Shown here piece after piece: positions 40,061 through 48,050 of a stretch of DNA of 48,334 bases; position 1 is the first letter of the stretch, and each line of letters opens with the position of its first letter. The DNA comes from JBBQQK01 sp038216025. GTDB lineage: Bacteria; Patescibacteriota; UBA1384; XYA2-FULL-43-10; 1-14-0-10-43-13. The translations under genes were made by a program, and so were the position numbers. Under the pieces are notes generated by a model. That model searched no databases. It was given only the letters and a program-made list of their open reading frames with translations, and had not been told where the DNA came from. Where the stretch lies: assembly GCA_038216025.1 (NCBI GenBank), contig JBBQQK010000001.1, forward strand, positions 1-48,334. The letters run 5' to 3'.

Positions 40061-41351
40061 TCTTATTGAAATTGCCAAGCAGATGCCAACTTCCCCGGGC
40101 GTTTATCAGTTTATTGATGAGCACGGGGATATTTTATACGTGGGAAAAGCCAAAAACTTGAAAAGTAGAATAAAATCCTATTTTTTGAAAGAGTTAGGCA
40201 GAGGTCCTGCAATTGACATTATGGTAGAAGCTGCTAAAGATATCAGATATATAGAAACTGATAGCGAAATTGAAGCAGTTATTTTAGAAGCCAATCTGAT
40301 AAATCGGCTAAAGCCAAAATATAATGTCAGGCTGAGAGACGATAAGTCTTTCTTGGTTGTGGGAATTACTAAACCTGTCAAAGGTTTGCAGCCAGGATCT
40401 TTGGCCGAAAAGGATTTGAGCAACAAGTATTCAAAGATAGACTTGATAAGATATAAGAACATTGATTTAAAGGACAGGAAAGCGGAGTATTTCGGTCCAT
40501 ATCCTGCTGGTCTGCTTCTTAAAAAATCATTGCATTTTTTAAGAAAAATATTTCCTTATAGAGATTGTTCAAAAACAAAATTCAATACCTATAGAAAAAA
40601 AGGGCGCCCTTGCATCTACGGAGATATAAGAGTCTGCACCGCCCCATGCGTTGACTGGGTTAGTCAGCAGGAATATCAAAAGAATATAAATTATCTAAAA
40701 AGTTTTCTCAAGGGTAGAAAAAAAGATGTAATTGTTGATTTGGACAAAAGGATGGGACTTCTATCTAAGGGCAGGAGATTTGAACAAGCGGCTTTGATTA
40801 GGGATAAATTAGCCGCATTGGATCATTTGAAAGACGTTGCCATCGGATTGCGAGATGATGTTTTCAATCGATCCACCTTGATTTTCAAAAGAATTGAATG
40901 TTATGACATTTCCAATATAAGCGGAAAATATGCCGTCGGCGCGATGGTTGTTTTTGAAAATGGTAAAAAAGCGGCTGACGAATATAGGCGATTTAAAATA
41001 AAATATACCGATGAATTGCCTAATGATCTAGCAATGCTAAAAGAGGTTCTGGAGAGAAGGTTTAAAAATGATTGGCGATTGCCAGACTTGATTGTTATTG
41101 ACGGTGGAGAAAATCATCTAAAGGTGGCTATAGAAGTAACTAAGAAAAATGTTACTCCGGTCCCCTCTGTTTCAATAGCGAAGGGGGCGAAAAGAGATAA
41201 GAATGAATTACATTATTCGGATGCATTTATTGCTAAATTTGTTAATAACAATAAGGATCTGATCGATATAATCGTATCTGCTCGAGATGAAGCCCATCGC
41301 TTTGCTATTAGTTATTATAGAAAATTACATGAGAAGGGAATGTTTAAATAA
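40053..41351 (+). CDS. uvrC: UvrC-type excinuclease subunit lacking the C-terminal HhH domain
   Basis: UvrC makes both incisions in nucleotide-excision repair. The GIY-YIG domain (about 14-90, GVYQFIDEHGDILYVGKAKNLKSRI) gives the 3' cut. Four Cys (172, 187, 195, 199) match the iron-sulfur site of UvrC, and the UVR motif lies near 235-260. The RNase H-like 5' nuclease domain retains Asp285 (CYDISN), Asp350 (VIDGG) and His415 (RDEAHRF). The protein stops at 432 residues, soon after that histidine, so the tandem helix-hairpin-helix DNA-binding domain (normally up to about 600) is absent. A stretch at about 106-145 is longer than usual. Confidence 0.9.
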   Translation: MNNLIEIAKQMPTSPGVYQFIDEHGDILYVGKAKNLKSRIKSYFLKELGRGPAIDIMVEAAKDIRYIETDSEIEAVILEANLINRLKPKYNVRLRDDKSFLVVGITKPVKGLQPGSLAEKDLSNKYSKIDLIRYKNIDLKDRKAEYFGPYPAGLLLKKSLHFLRKIFPYRDCSKTKFNTYRKKGRPCIYGDIRVCTAPCVDWVSQQEYQKNINYLKSFLKGRKKDVIVDLDKRMGLLSKGRRFEQAALIRDKLAALDHLKDVAIGLRDDVFNRSTLIFKRIECYDISNISGKYAVGAMVVFENGKKAADEYRRFKIKYTDELPNDLAMLKEVLERRFKNDWRLPDLIVIDGGENHLKVAIEVTKKNVTPVPSVSIAKGAKRDKNELHYSDAFIAKFVNNNKDLIDIIVSARDEAHRFAISYYRKLHEKGMFK

Positions 41352-41353
41352 GG

Positions 41354-42388
41354 ATGGCCAATTTTTTAAATAAATGGTGGCAGAATTTATGCTATGAGCC
41401 CTCCGACTATCGCCGTCATGTCGGGGGAGAATTGAAGGTTGTCGTTATTGGCGGCGGCACTGGCTTGTCGAACCTGTTAAGGGGCTTAAAAAGGTATTCA
41501 AATCGAATATCCGCAATAGTGGCAGTTACAGATACGGGAGCTTCGTCGGGAATAATCAGCAAGGAATTTGATATTTTGCCTCCGGGTGATATTCGAAAGT
41601 GCATTTCTGCATTAGCTTTTGACGAAGAACTGGTTTCAAAAGTGATGGAATTCCGTTTCAAAGATTGTAGTAGTCCATTCTCCGGGCATACTCTGGGAAA
41701 TATTTGGATAACGGCCCTTTCTGAGTATTTTGAATCTTTCGAAAAGGCGGTTGAGTCAACGACTGAAATATTCAAAACAGCGGGCAAAGTGTTGCCTGCA
41801 ACTTTGGAAAAAGTTGATTTATGCGCCCGTTATTTGGATGGACAAAAAGTATGCGGTGAGGACAAAATTCCTAAGGCAGGCAAAAGTATTAGCAAAGTAT
41901 ATTTAAATAAGAACAATGTTAAAGGATATAGCAAGTCAATTGAAGCTATTGCCGAAGCGCAGATTATTATATTGGGTCCAGGAAGTCTCTATACATCCGT
42001 CATTCCCAATCTGTTAATCAAGGACATTTTGAGTGCGATAAAATCGAATAAAAATGCAGCAAAATTTTACATTTGCAATTGTTCAACTGAGCGAGGTGAG
42101 ACCGAGGGATACACGGTAAAAAAGCATATTAAAGCAATATTTGATCATAGCAAAGTTCAGTTGTTTAATTTTGTCCTTGTCAACAATAAAATCATCAAGA
42201 TAAGCGAGGATGCGACAAAGTTAGGAGGTGTTAACAACATCACTTCTGACAACTCTGAAATATTAGGATGTAATATTGTGCGAGCAGATATTGTTAATGA
42301 AAAAGACCCTCTATATCATGATTCCGAAAAACTAGCAAAAGAGATTGTAGCGTTGTATAATAAGGTCAAAGGTCAAAGATTCTTATAA
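41354..42388 (+). CDS. yvcK: YvcK/CofD-like gluconeogenesis factor
   Basis: YvcK-family proteins bind UDP-sugars and are needed for wall synthesis and growth on gluconeogenic carbon in Bacillus. The 344-residue protein has GGGTGLSNLLRGLK near residues 34-47, DTGASSG where the family has DDGGSSG, PPGDIRKCISALA, GHTLGNI, and LGPGSLYTSVIPNLL. An N-terminal extension of about 28 residues precedes the core. The ATG lies two bases after the uvrC stop. The following tpiA and gap fit a link to central carbon metabolism. WhiA and RapZ, frequent partners, are absent. Confidence 0.88.
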   Translation: MANFLNKWWQNLCYEPSDYRRHVGGELKVVVIGGGTGLSNLLRGLKRYSNRISAIVAVTDTGASSGIISKEFDILPPGDIRKCISALAFDEELVSKVMEFRFKDCSSPFSGHTLGNIWITALSEYFESFEKAVESTTEIFKTAGKVLPATLEKVDLCARYLDGQKVCGEDKIPKAGKSISKVYLNKNNVKGYSKSIEAIAEAQIIILGPGSLYTSVIPNLLIKDILSAIKSNKNAAKFYICNCSTERGETEGYTVKKHIKAIFDHSKVQLFNFVLVNNKIIKISEDATKLGGVNNITSDNSEILGCNIVRADIVNEKDPLYHDSEKLAKEIVALYNKVKGQRFL

Positions 42389-42423
42389 TTTTTATATTAA
42401 AGCTGTAGAATTTTGGAGGGATA

Positions 42424-43167
42424 ATGCCAAGACCGGTAGTGATTGCCAATTGGAAAATGCACACAAACGCGGCAGACGCGCATATATTGGCGATGACGGT
42501 AAGAAATGCGGTTTGTTCAATGGAAGGCGTTGATATAGTACTCTGTCCTCCAATGATCTGGCTATCGGAAGTCGCGAGTGTTCTGGGGAAAGGAAGAATA
42601 TCCTTGGGGGCACAGAATATGTTTTATGAGCCGGAAGGGGCTTATACGGGGGAAGTCTCCCCTTCTATGATTAAAGATTTAGCCAGTCATGTAATCATCG
42701 GACATTCTGAAAGAAGAGAGCATTTTGGCGAAACAGACTTTGATGTTAACGAAAAAGTCATCGCCGCCCTTAAAACTGGTCTCATTCCTATTATCTGCGT
42801 TGGAGAGAGAAAAAAATCACTTAAATATCCAGAAGAACCAGTAAATCAGCTCAAACAATCTTTATTGCATGTACCGGTTAAATATTTAAAGAATATCATT
42901 GTAGCTTATGAGCCTGTCTGGGCTATCGGAACTGGACTGGAAGCTCCGCCGGAGTATGCGGCTAAAGTTATTACAGAGCTTAGAGCGATTGTAAGAACCG
43001 AGACACCCATTCTCTACGGTGGAAGTGTAAACTCAAAAAATACTGCCAATTTTGTTGCAAGGCCAGAGATAGATGGATTGCTTGTGGGCGGCGCAAGCTT
43101 AAGATCAGCTGAGTTTATTAAAATTTGCCAAATATGGCAACAAGGGAAAAGCTTTAAAGCAAAATAG
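42424..43167 (+). CDS. tpiA: Triosephosphate isomerase
   Basis: This enzyme interconverts dihydroxyacetone phosphate and glyceraldehyde-3-phosphate. The 247-residue protein has Asn9 and Lys11 (IANWKMH), catalytic His94 (IIGHSERRE), catalytic Glu163 (AYEPVWAIGTG), the phosphate loop in YGGSVNSKN and the final GLLVGGASL. GGAGGG lies just before the ATG. It is 40 bases from gap, so both are probably on one transcript. Confidence 0.97.
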   Translation: MPRPVVIANWKMHTNAADAHILAMTVRNAVCSMEGVDIVLCPPMIWLSEVASVLGKGRISLGAQNMFYEPEGAYTGEVSPSMIKDLASHVIIGHSERREHFGETDFDVNEKVIAALKTGLIPIICVGERKKSLKYPEEPVNQLKQSLLHVPVKYLKNIIVAYEPVWAIGTGLEAPPEYAAKVITELRAIVRTETPILYGGSVNSKNTANFVARPEIDGLLVGGASLRSAEFIKICQIWQQGKSFKAK

Positions 43168-43207
43168 CACATTATTAACATAAATTATTGTAATTTTGGA
43201 GGGCAAA

Positions 43208-44194
43208 ATGAAAGTAGCCATTAATGGCTTTGGCCGGATTGGGCGCGCGGCTGCGAAGATTGTATTAGATCGTAATGACATGGAGTTAGTTGCAATCAAT
43301 GATTTAGGGGAAATCTCAGGATTGGCTCATCTCTTGAAATACGATACTTGCTATGGAGTCTATGAAAAAACTGTTGGATACGATGAAGGTGATCTTATTG
43401 TTGATAACAAGAGAATCCACTTTTATTCAGAAAAGGATCCTTCAAATTTACCTTGGAGAGAGCTGGATATCGATGTTGTAATAGAAGCGACTGGCATCTT
43501 TTTAACAAAAGAAAAAGCTCAGCCACACATTGATGCGGGAGCAAAAAAAATTGTAATGTCTGCGCCGCCAAAAGATGATACTCCTATGTACGTTATAGGT
43601 GTTAATGCAGACCAATACCAAGGAGAGGCTATTGTTTCTAACGCTTCTTGCACGACAAATTGCATCACGCCAATCATGAAAGTGCTTGAGGATAATATCG
43701 GCATCGAGAAGTCTTTAATGACGACCGTTCACTCGTATACCGCGGATCAGAATTTGGTAGACGGTCCCCATGATGATTTGAGACGAGCTAGAGCGGGTGC
43801 TTGTAATATAGTTCCTACTTCGACAGGAGCCGCCAAGGCAGCTTATAAAATAATTCCACCATTAAAGGGTAATTTCGAAGGTTTGGCTATTCGCGTCCCA
43901 ACACCAGTAGTTTCCTTGTCAGACATAACTATTGTGTTCAAACGCGAAACATCTATTGAGGAGATAAACAAATTATTCATAGAGGCGTCCGAGGGTCACT
44001 ATAAGACTATTATTGCCGTAACTGATGAGCCGATTGTTTCTTCTGATTTACGCAAATCAACCTCTTCGACTACCGTAGACCTGCCGCTTACTCAGGTTAT
44101 AGGCGGAAATTTAGGTAAAGTTATCGGATGGTACGATAACGAATGGGGCTATTCTTGTCGCTTAGTCGATTTGGCTGCCCATATTTGCTCTTAA
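43208..44194 (+). CDS. gap: Glyceraldehyde-3-phosphate dehydrogenase, NAD-type
   Basis: GAPDH oxidises glyceraldehyde-3-phosphate in glycolysis. The 328-residue protein has the Rossmann motif INGFGRIGR (5-13), Asp32 followed by Leu in AINDLGE (which favours NAD over NADP), the catalytic Cys148 (SNASCTTNCITP) and His175 (TTVHSYT). WYDNEWGYSCRLVDL is near the end. The ATG at 43208 is preferred because GGAGGG (43198-43203) is just upstream; a TTG at 43196 would overlap that site. A strong hairpin follows the gene. Confidence 0.97.
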   Translation: MKVAINGFGRIGRAAAKIVLDRNDMELVAINDLGEISGLAHLLKYDTCYGVYEKTVGYDEGDLIVDNKRIHFYSEKDPSNLPWRELDIDVVIEATGIFLTKEKAQPHIDAGAKKIVMSAPPKDDTPMYVIGVNADQYQGEAIVSNASCTTNCITPIMKVLEDNIGIEKSLMTTVHSYTADQNLVDGPHDDLRRARAGACNIVPTSTGAAKAAYKIIPPLKGNFEGLAIRVPTPVVSLSDITIVFKRETSIEEINKLFIEASEGHYKTIIAVTDEPIVSSDLRKSTSSTTVDLPLTQVIGGNLGKVIGWYDNEWGYSCRLVDLAAHICS

Positions 44195-44213
44195 TTTGTT
44201 CGATGATATTTCA

Positions 44214-44246
44214 GTGCGCATTAGAGTTTTATTATCTGATGCGCAC
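44214..44246 (+). promoter_or_regulatory. Strong hairpin between gap and hypC
   Basis: GTGCGCATTAGA (44214-44225) and TCTGATGCGCAC (44235-44246) pair over 12 positions with one G-U wobble and a nine-base loop. The eight outer pairs are perfect. Only a weak T-rich stretch follows, so it could be a gap terminator, an mRNA 3'-end stabiliser or an operator for hypC. Confidence 0.45.
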
Positions 44247-44285
44247 GTAATATCTTTAATGATCTTTTGATCTAAAGGAGCCCAC

Positions 44286-44513
44286 ATGTGCTTAGCGATA
44301 CCAGGAAAAATTTTAAAAATAGAGGGCAATCAAGCTTATTTTGAATATGAAAAAGAAGAATTTCATGCTGATATAACACTGGCTCCAGATGTTTCAGTTG
44401 GAGATTGGATCCTAATGCACGATGGACGTGCTCTTTCGAAAATAAGTGAAAAAGAAGCTAAAGAAAATTTAGAATTTATTAGAGATCATGATGAATTCGT
44501 TTGTGGTGTTTAG
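44286..44513 (+). CDS. hypC: Hydrogenase assembly chaperone HypC
   Basis: HypC helps build the Fe(CN)2CO group and delivers it to the hydrogenase large subunit. The 75-residue protein begins with the diagnostic MCLAIPGK, where Cys2 is the functional residue, and has the OB-like VSVGDWILMHDGRALSKI segment. AAAGGAG (44274-44280) is well placed before the ATG. It is on the opposite strand to the hydrogenase genes, which lie 2 kb downstream. The other hyp genes (hypA, B, D, E, F) are not in the window. Confidence 0.95.
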   Translation: MCLAIPGKILKIEGNQAYFEYEKEEFHADITLAPDVSVGDWILMHDGRALSKISEKEAKENLEFIRDHDEFVCGV

Positions 44514-44571
44514 GGTAATTATTGGCATTGTTTGATGATGGTGATTGCCCTTTGGCGTATCTTTGCCTGAG

Positions 44572-44967
44572 CTAGGAAAGATCCTTTTTATTGAATAGGT
44601 ATATCGAACTCAAGATGCCTGCTAATGCTATCGCAATCAAGATTACAAGATGATTAAGACTGTACTCGCCTGACTGTAATATTTTTTGTGGTGTATAGAG
44701 GTAGAACAAAGAAAAGTGGTCGAAGTCTCTAAGTTTTTCTACTACGTTTGATAATGATGAGAAGACAAAAAAACCAATAACTAGTACAACGGTAGATAAC
44801 ACAACGGATAATTTCGATCTAAAGAGCGATGAAAGAAATATAGAAATTCCGTAGAAGGCCCATATGAAGGCGGTAGCAATTATTGAAAACGCTACCAATC
44901 CTGATCTTTTCATATCGACATCGTAAATGTTGCAAAGTGCCCATATGGCAAAAACATTCGAAACCAC
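44572..44967 (-). CDS. ABC-2 type permease, C-terminal part (frameshifted from the preceding piece)
   Basis: This open frame holds four likely TM helices and ends with the usual YLFNKKDL-type tail of ABC-2 permeases. It is not an independent gene: its frame continues upstream to about 45057, where it would join the N-terminal piece if an A8 run on the minus strand (45064-45057) had one more A. Read that way the junction gives EKKTIDFDLSHPISRTNYVLG, a normal ABC-2 permease sequence, and a full protein of about 269 residues. The start at 44967 is therefore arbitrary. Confidence 0.7.
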   Translation of the reverse strand: MVSNVFAIWALCNIYDVDMKRSGLVAFSIIATAFIWAFYGISIFLSSLFRSKLSVVLSTVVLVIGFFVFSSLSNVVEKLRDFDHFSLFYLYTPQKILQSGEYSLNHLVILIAIALAGILSSIYLFNKKDLS

Positions 44968-44990
44968 TAAAAGCGCTGAATAAAATAAGG

Positions 44991-45380
44991 TTACAATCGC
45001 ATGACCAAGAACATAATTAGTTCGTGAAATCGGATGAGATAAGTCGAAGTCGATTGTTTTTTTTCGATTTGACCAGCAATGGCAGAGCCGGCAGAAGCGG
45101 CAAAGTAAAATGAGATGATCAAAACGAAAAATAATGATAAGTATTCCATCGACAAGAATCCTTCTATTGTCGAGTAAGCGGTGAATCCCTCTGCCCCGCC
45201 AAAAAATTTCATGAATTCTTCGGGCATTGATTCGGTCAATTGCTCCATGTTTGCGGCTTTCATGGAGGGAAACATGCTAACCATAAGCCAAGTGTAGCCA
45301 AATAAGCCTAAGGCGTAATAAATAATACCGTTTTTTTGTTCTTTGAGTTTTTGAATAATTAAGTTTATCATGATCTTCAT
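44991..45380 (-). CDS. ABC-2 type permease, N-terminal part (ends early through a frameshift)
   Basis: This is the membrane subunit for the ATPase gene just upstream, which it overlaps by four bases (ATGA). The piece has two TM helices (about 18-36 and 76-102) and a periplasmic loop typical of Gly/Met/Phe-rich ABC-2 permeases (MEQLTESMPEEFMKFFGG). After GQIEKK at the A8 run (45057-45064) the frame runs into about 20 unrelated residues and stops. The other frame continues the protein. Substrate is unknown; drug or lipid export is the usual role of such pairs. Confidence 0.75.
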   Translation of the reverse strand: MKIMINLIIQKLKEQKNGIIYYALGLFGYTWLMVSMFPSMKAANMEQLTESMPEEFMKFFGGAEGFTAYSTIEGFLSMEYLSLFFVLIISFYFAASAGSAIAGQIEKKQSTSTYLIRFHELIMFLVMRL

Positions 45381-46267
45381 TTATAAAAATGTAAAAATAT
45401 ATCTTCTAGGGACGGTTCGTTTATCTTAAAGTCATCAGCTCCAAATCGAGCCAATTCTTTGATAACTTGACCGTTTTTGCCAGAAGAGACCAGATTGTAG
45501 CCAGTTGTTGTTCTTGTGACTTTCCTGATGCCCTTGATCGATTTTAAGGATTCCAGCGGAATAGTTTCGCCCACCTCAAGGTTGATGATTCTTATGTTTT
45601 TTTCCCTAAAGTCGTCAATCTTTTCAATAGCCAACAATTTTCCATCTTTGATAATTCCTACCCTATCGCATACTTTTTCTGCTTCGAATAAAAGATGAGT
45701 TGATAAAAGAACTGTTGCCCCGTCTGCTTTTACGCTCTTTATTAGCGAATAAAATTCTTGTTGGTTCAGGGGGTCAAGGCCAGAGGTCGGTTCGTCAAGT
45801 ATTAGAAGTCTAGGTTTGTGCATAAAAGCCAGAACTATGGCTAGCTTCTGTTTGTTGCCTTTGGAGTAATCTTTTATTTTTTTGTCGATATCTAGCCCAA
45901 AACGGTCTAGAAGATGTTTTAGGTATTTTTTGTCTGCCTTTTCTTTTTTAAAGCCAGCGAAATAATTGATACATTGCTTGCCTGTAATATTTTCTTGAAG
46001 ATAAATTTCTCCCGGTAAAAAGCCTAAGTCTCGCTTAATTATTACTGATTTTTGGTTTATATCTAAACCAAAAATTTTGGCTGTGCCCTTAGTTGGCCTT
46101 ATAAGGTCAAGGAGTAAACGGATAGTAGTAGTCTTGCCTGCTCCATTCGGACCAATGTAGCCGAAAACTTCGCCCTCTTTTACTTCCAAATCTAACTCAT
46201 GCAAGGCTTTTACTTTGCCGTTTGAGTAATACTTGGTTAGCTGTTGTGTTTGGATAAGGAAAGACAT
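45377..46267 (-). CDS. ABC transporter ATP-binding protein (ABC-2 / CcmA type)
   Basis: The 296-residue protein has Walker A GPNGAGKT (39-46), an unusual signature YSKGNKQK (134-141) common in the CcmA/NatA-like exporters, Walker B LLILDEP (154-160), and a C-terminal domain of about 90 residues after the ABC core. It pairs with the overlapping ABC-2 permease gene, which carries a frameshift. It lies four bases after a DUF1653 gene and downstream of the hydrogenase large subunit, so it may share that transcript, though a functional link is not shown. Confidence 0.92.
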   Translation of the reverse strand: MSFLIQTQQLTKYYSNGKVKALHELDLEVKEGEVFGYIGPNGAGKTTTIRLLLDLIRPTKGTAKIFGLDINQKSVIIKRDLGFLPGEIYLQENITGKQCINYFAGFKKEKADKKYLKHLLDRFGLDIDKKIKDYSKGNKQKLAIVLAFMHKPRLLILDEPTSGLDPLNQQEFYSLIKSVKADGATVLLSTHLLFEAEKVCDRVGIIKDGKLLAIEKIDDFREKNIRIINLEVGETIPLESLKSIKGIRKVTRTTTGYNLVSSGKNGQVIKELARFGADDFKINEPSLEDIFLHFYK

Positions 46268-46270
46268 AAT

Positions 46271-46492
46271 TTATTTTTCAATCAACTGAAATCTTTTTAC
46301 TTTTGCGCCATTCAACTCTACAGTATCGTTAAACATAGACGAAGGACGACACCATAATTTTGATATTTTATTATCGTATAGGCATTCATAAATGACAAGG
46401 TCCTCAAGTGTTTCGGTGTGCTTTCCTGTTCCTATTATCTTGTATAAAGTGCCTTTTTTGGAATGCTTATAAACTTGATCTTTTTCTATCAT
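46271..46492 (-). CDS. DUF1653-family small protein
   Basis: The 73-residue protein matches the DUF1653 pattern closely: VYKHSKKGTLYKIIGTGKHTETLEDLVIY, then LW-x-RP-x-x-MF and a final V-x-RF. The family is small and beta-rich with unknown function. The ATG at 46492 is chosen over a TTG at 46504 because GGAGA lies just upstream of it and the TTG would overlap that site. It sits between the hydrogenase large-subunit gene (stop 12 bases away) and the ABC ATPase. Confidence 0.85.
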   Translation of the reverse strand: MIEKDQVYKHSKKGTLYKIIGTGKHTETLEDLVIYECLYDNKISKLWCRPSSMFNDTVELNGAKVKRFQLIEK

Positions 46493-46504
46493 TTTATTCT
46501 CCAA

Positions 46505-47758
46505 TTAATGCGTGGCGCATGTAATACAAGGATCATATGCTCGAACTAGCATTTCAATAATTTGATCCCTCTCTTCTTTTTTCATTCCTCCAATAACAGG
46601 AGAAAGCTTTTTCATGTCAAATTCCATTGCCGGCATGTTTTGAACAGTCGGTGTTATAATGTTGCAACCTATGATGTAGCCGTTTTCATCTAATTCATAA
46701 TGGTGAAACAGTATTCCCCTAGGTGCTTCGCAAGCTTCGCTGCCAACACCATATGTGTTCGGTAGTTTAATTGGGTCGTGCAGATCAACGCCTTCTTCTA
46801 GAAAGTATCGGCAGATTTTCTCTGCTTCTAATACGAAGTGATAGTTTTCTAGAGCTTGTGCGATGATATTGTCAAATGGATTATCAAAATATTTCTTTAT
46901 GCCTAACTCAACGATAGAATCCTTAACCTCTTTGTGCAGGTGCCGACGCCCCAGGTTGATTCTGGCCATGGCTCCAACCATCATTTCTTTACCTTGAAGC
47001 GTGGCGAATTTGGCTCTTGTGTAGTGTCTGAGTTCCTCGTATATATAATCTCTGTTGCTAGATGCTTTGAACAGGTTGCCCGCGCTGGTTTTGACCATGC
47101 CGTCATAGTAGGCATATTCATCAGAATCGTAGAGCCCGGTAAATATCAGCTCCCGGCTCACCTCCGGGTACTTGAAACTATTGAAGAGCGAAACTGTTTT
47201 TTTGGCTATTTCCTTGATGCCATCAATATCTTTAAGTATTTCTTTGAAATCTTGTTTCGCCGGTTTCTTCTTAAATCCTCCTGGAACTGAAGATACCGGG
47301 TGGACTGCTCTCCCTCCTATTTTTTCGATAATTTTATCGGCAAATTTCTTTAGATTGATCGCATTGCCAAAAAGATCAGGATGAGAGTTTTGCAATTCAA
47401 AAGATGAACTGACTCCTACAAAATCAGGAAGCACCAAAAGATGGAGATGCAGGGCATGAGATTGAATCATCTGGCCGCACAGCATTAACTTTCTTAGCTC
47501 AACTGTTTGCTTGGATGGAGTAATGCTGCAAGCTGCTTCTATTGCCCGAGTTGCAGTTACGTTGTGGATAGTTGGACAAAGACCGCAAATACGGGAGGTG
47601 ATGATGGGGGCTTCGTAATATTTGCGCCCGAATAAAATTTTTTCAACAAAACGGTCGTTTTCAAGTCCGATTATTCTAGCTTCGTCCACTTTTCCATTTC
47701 TTAAATGAGCGTAAAAAGCGGCGTGACCTTCAATTTTGGGAACTGCATTTTCTGACAT
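46505..47758 (-). CDS. NiFe hydrogenase large (alpha) subunit, group 3-like, without C-terminal extension
   Basis: The large subunit binds the NiFe centre that interconverts H2 and protons. The 417-residue protein has the N-terminal motif R-I-C58-G-L-C61-P-x-x-H65 and the C-terminal motif D409-P-C411-I-T-C414-A-T-H417, giving all four Ni ligands. The EAPRG motif and overall shape fit group 3 cytoplasmic, NAD(P)-linked hydrogenases, most likely 3b (sulfhydrogenase type), which are known from CPR genomes. The reading frame stops exactly at His417, so the C-terminal peptide normally removed by a maturation protease is absent. A small-subunit gene lies just upstream and hypC is 2 kb away. Confidence 0.95.
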   Translation of the reverse strand: MSENAVPKIEGHAAFYAHLRNGKVDEARIIGLENDRFVEKILFGRKYYEAPIITSRICGLCPTIHNVTATRAIEAACSITPSKQTVELRKLMLCGQMIQSHALHLHLLVLPDFVGVSSSFELQNSHPDLFGNAINLKKFADKIIEKIGGRAVHPVSSVPGGFKKKPAKQDFKEILKDIDGIKEIAKKTVSLFNSFKYPEVSRELIFTGLYDSDEYAYYDGMVKTSAGNLFKASSNRDYIYEELRHYTRAKFATLQGKEMMVGAMARINLGRRHLHKEVKDSIVELGIKKYFDNPFDNIIAQALENYHFVLEAEKICRYFLEEGVDLHDPIKLPNTYGVGSEACEAPRGILFHHYELDENGYIIGCNIITPTVQNMPAMEFDMKKLSPVIGGMKKEERDQIIEMLVRAYDPCITCATH

Positions 47759-47772
47759 CTGAATTATTACCT

Positions 47773-48042
47773 CTAAATAAAGTTGTTTATACCTAATGAA
47801 AAATTGATAAAAATAAAAGCCAAAATATTTATTAAAATTTGAATACCGGTTTTTTTAGCGTTTTGCTTTTTTGTAGTAGCTAGAATTATTGTGACAATGA
47901 AAGTAATGACAAACAAGTAAAATATAAAGCCTACGGAGTCACCAAAATATCCACCAGTTACCAGGCTAATAATTAGAAAAATAATCCCCAAAGCTATCTG
48001 AAAAATGATCAAATAATCAGCAAGATTGAGTTTCTTGGGCAT
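47773..48042 (-). CDS. Small three-TM protein encoded between hydrogenase subunits
   Basis: No family recognised. The 89-residue, very hydrophobic protein has three likely TM helices (about 9-29, 37-56 and 65-85) joined by short loops. The loop after the second helix is basic (KKQNAKK), so it is probably cytoplasmic. The ATG at 48042 follows the small-subunit stop by eight bases, with an AGGA upstream, and the large-subunit ATG comes 14 bases after its stop. The tight spacing means it is co-transcribed with the hydrogenase. A role as membrane anchor is possible but unproven. Confidence 0.7.
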   Translation of the reverse strand: MPKKLNLADYLIIFQIALGIIFLIISLVTGGYFGDSVGFIFYLFVITFIVTIILATTKKQNAKKTGIQILINILAFIFINFSLGINNFI

Positions 48043-48050
48043 GTTTTGTC

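Noticed and set aside
44513..44550. A GGGTAAT/ATTGCCC inverted repeat after hypC as a terminator.
   Set aside because: It has only seven pairs with one wobble, a 24-base loop and a weak T run; too poor to list as a feature.
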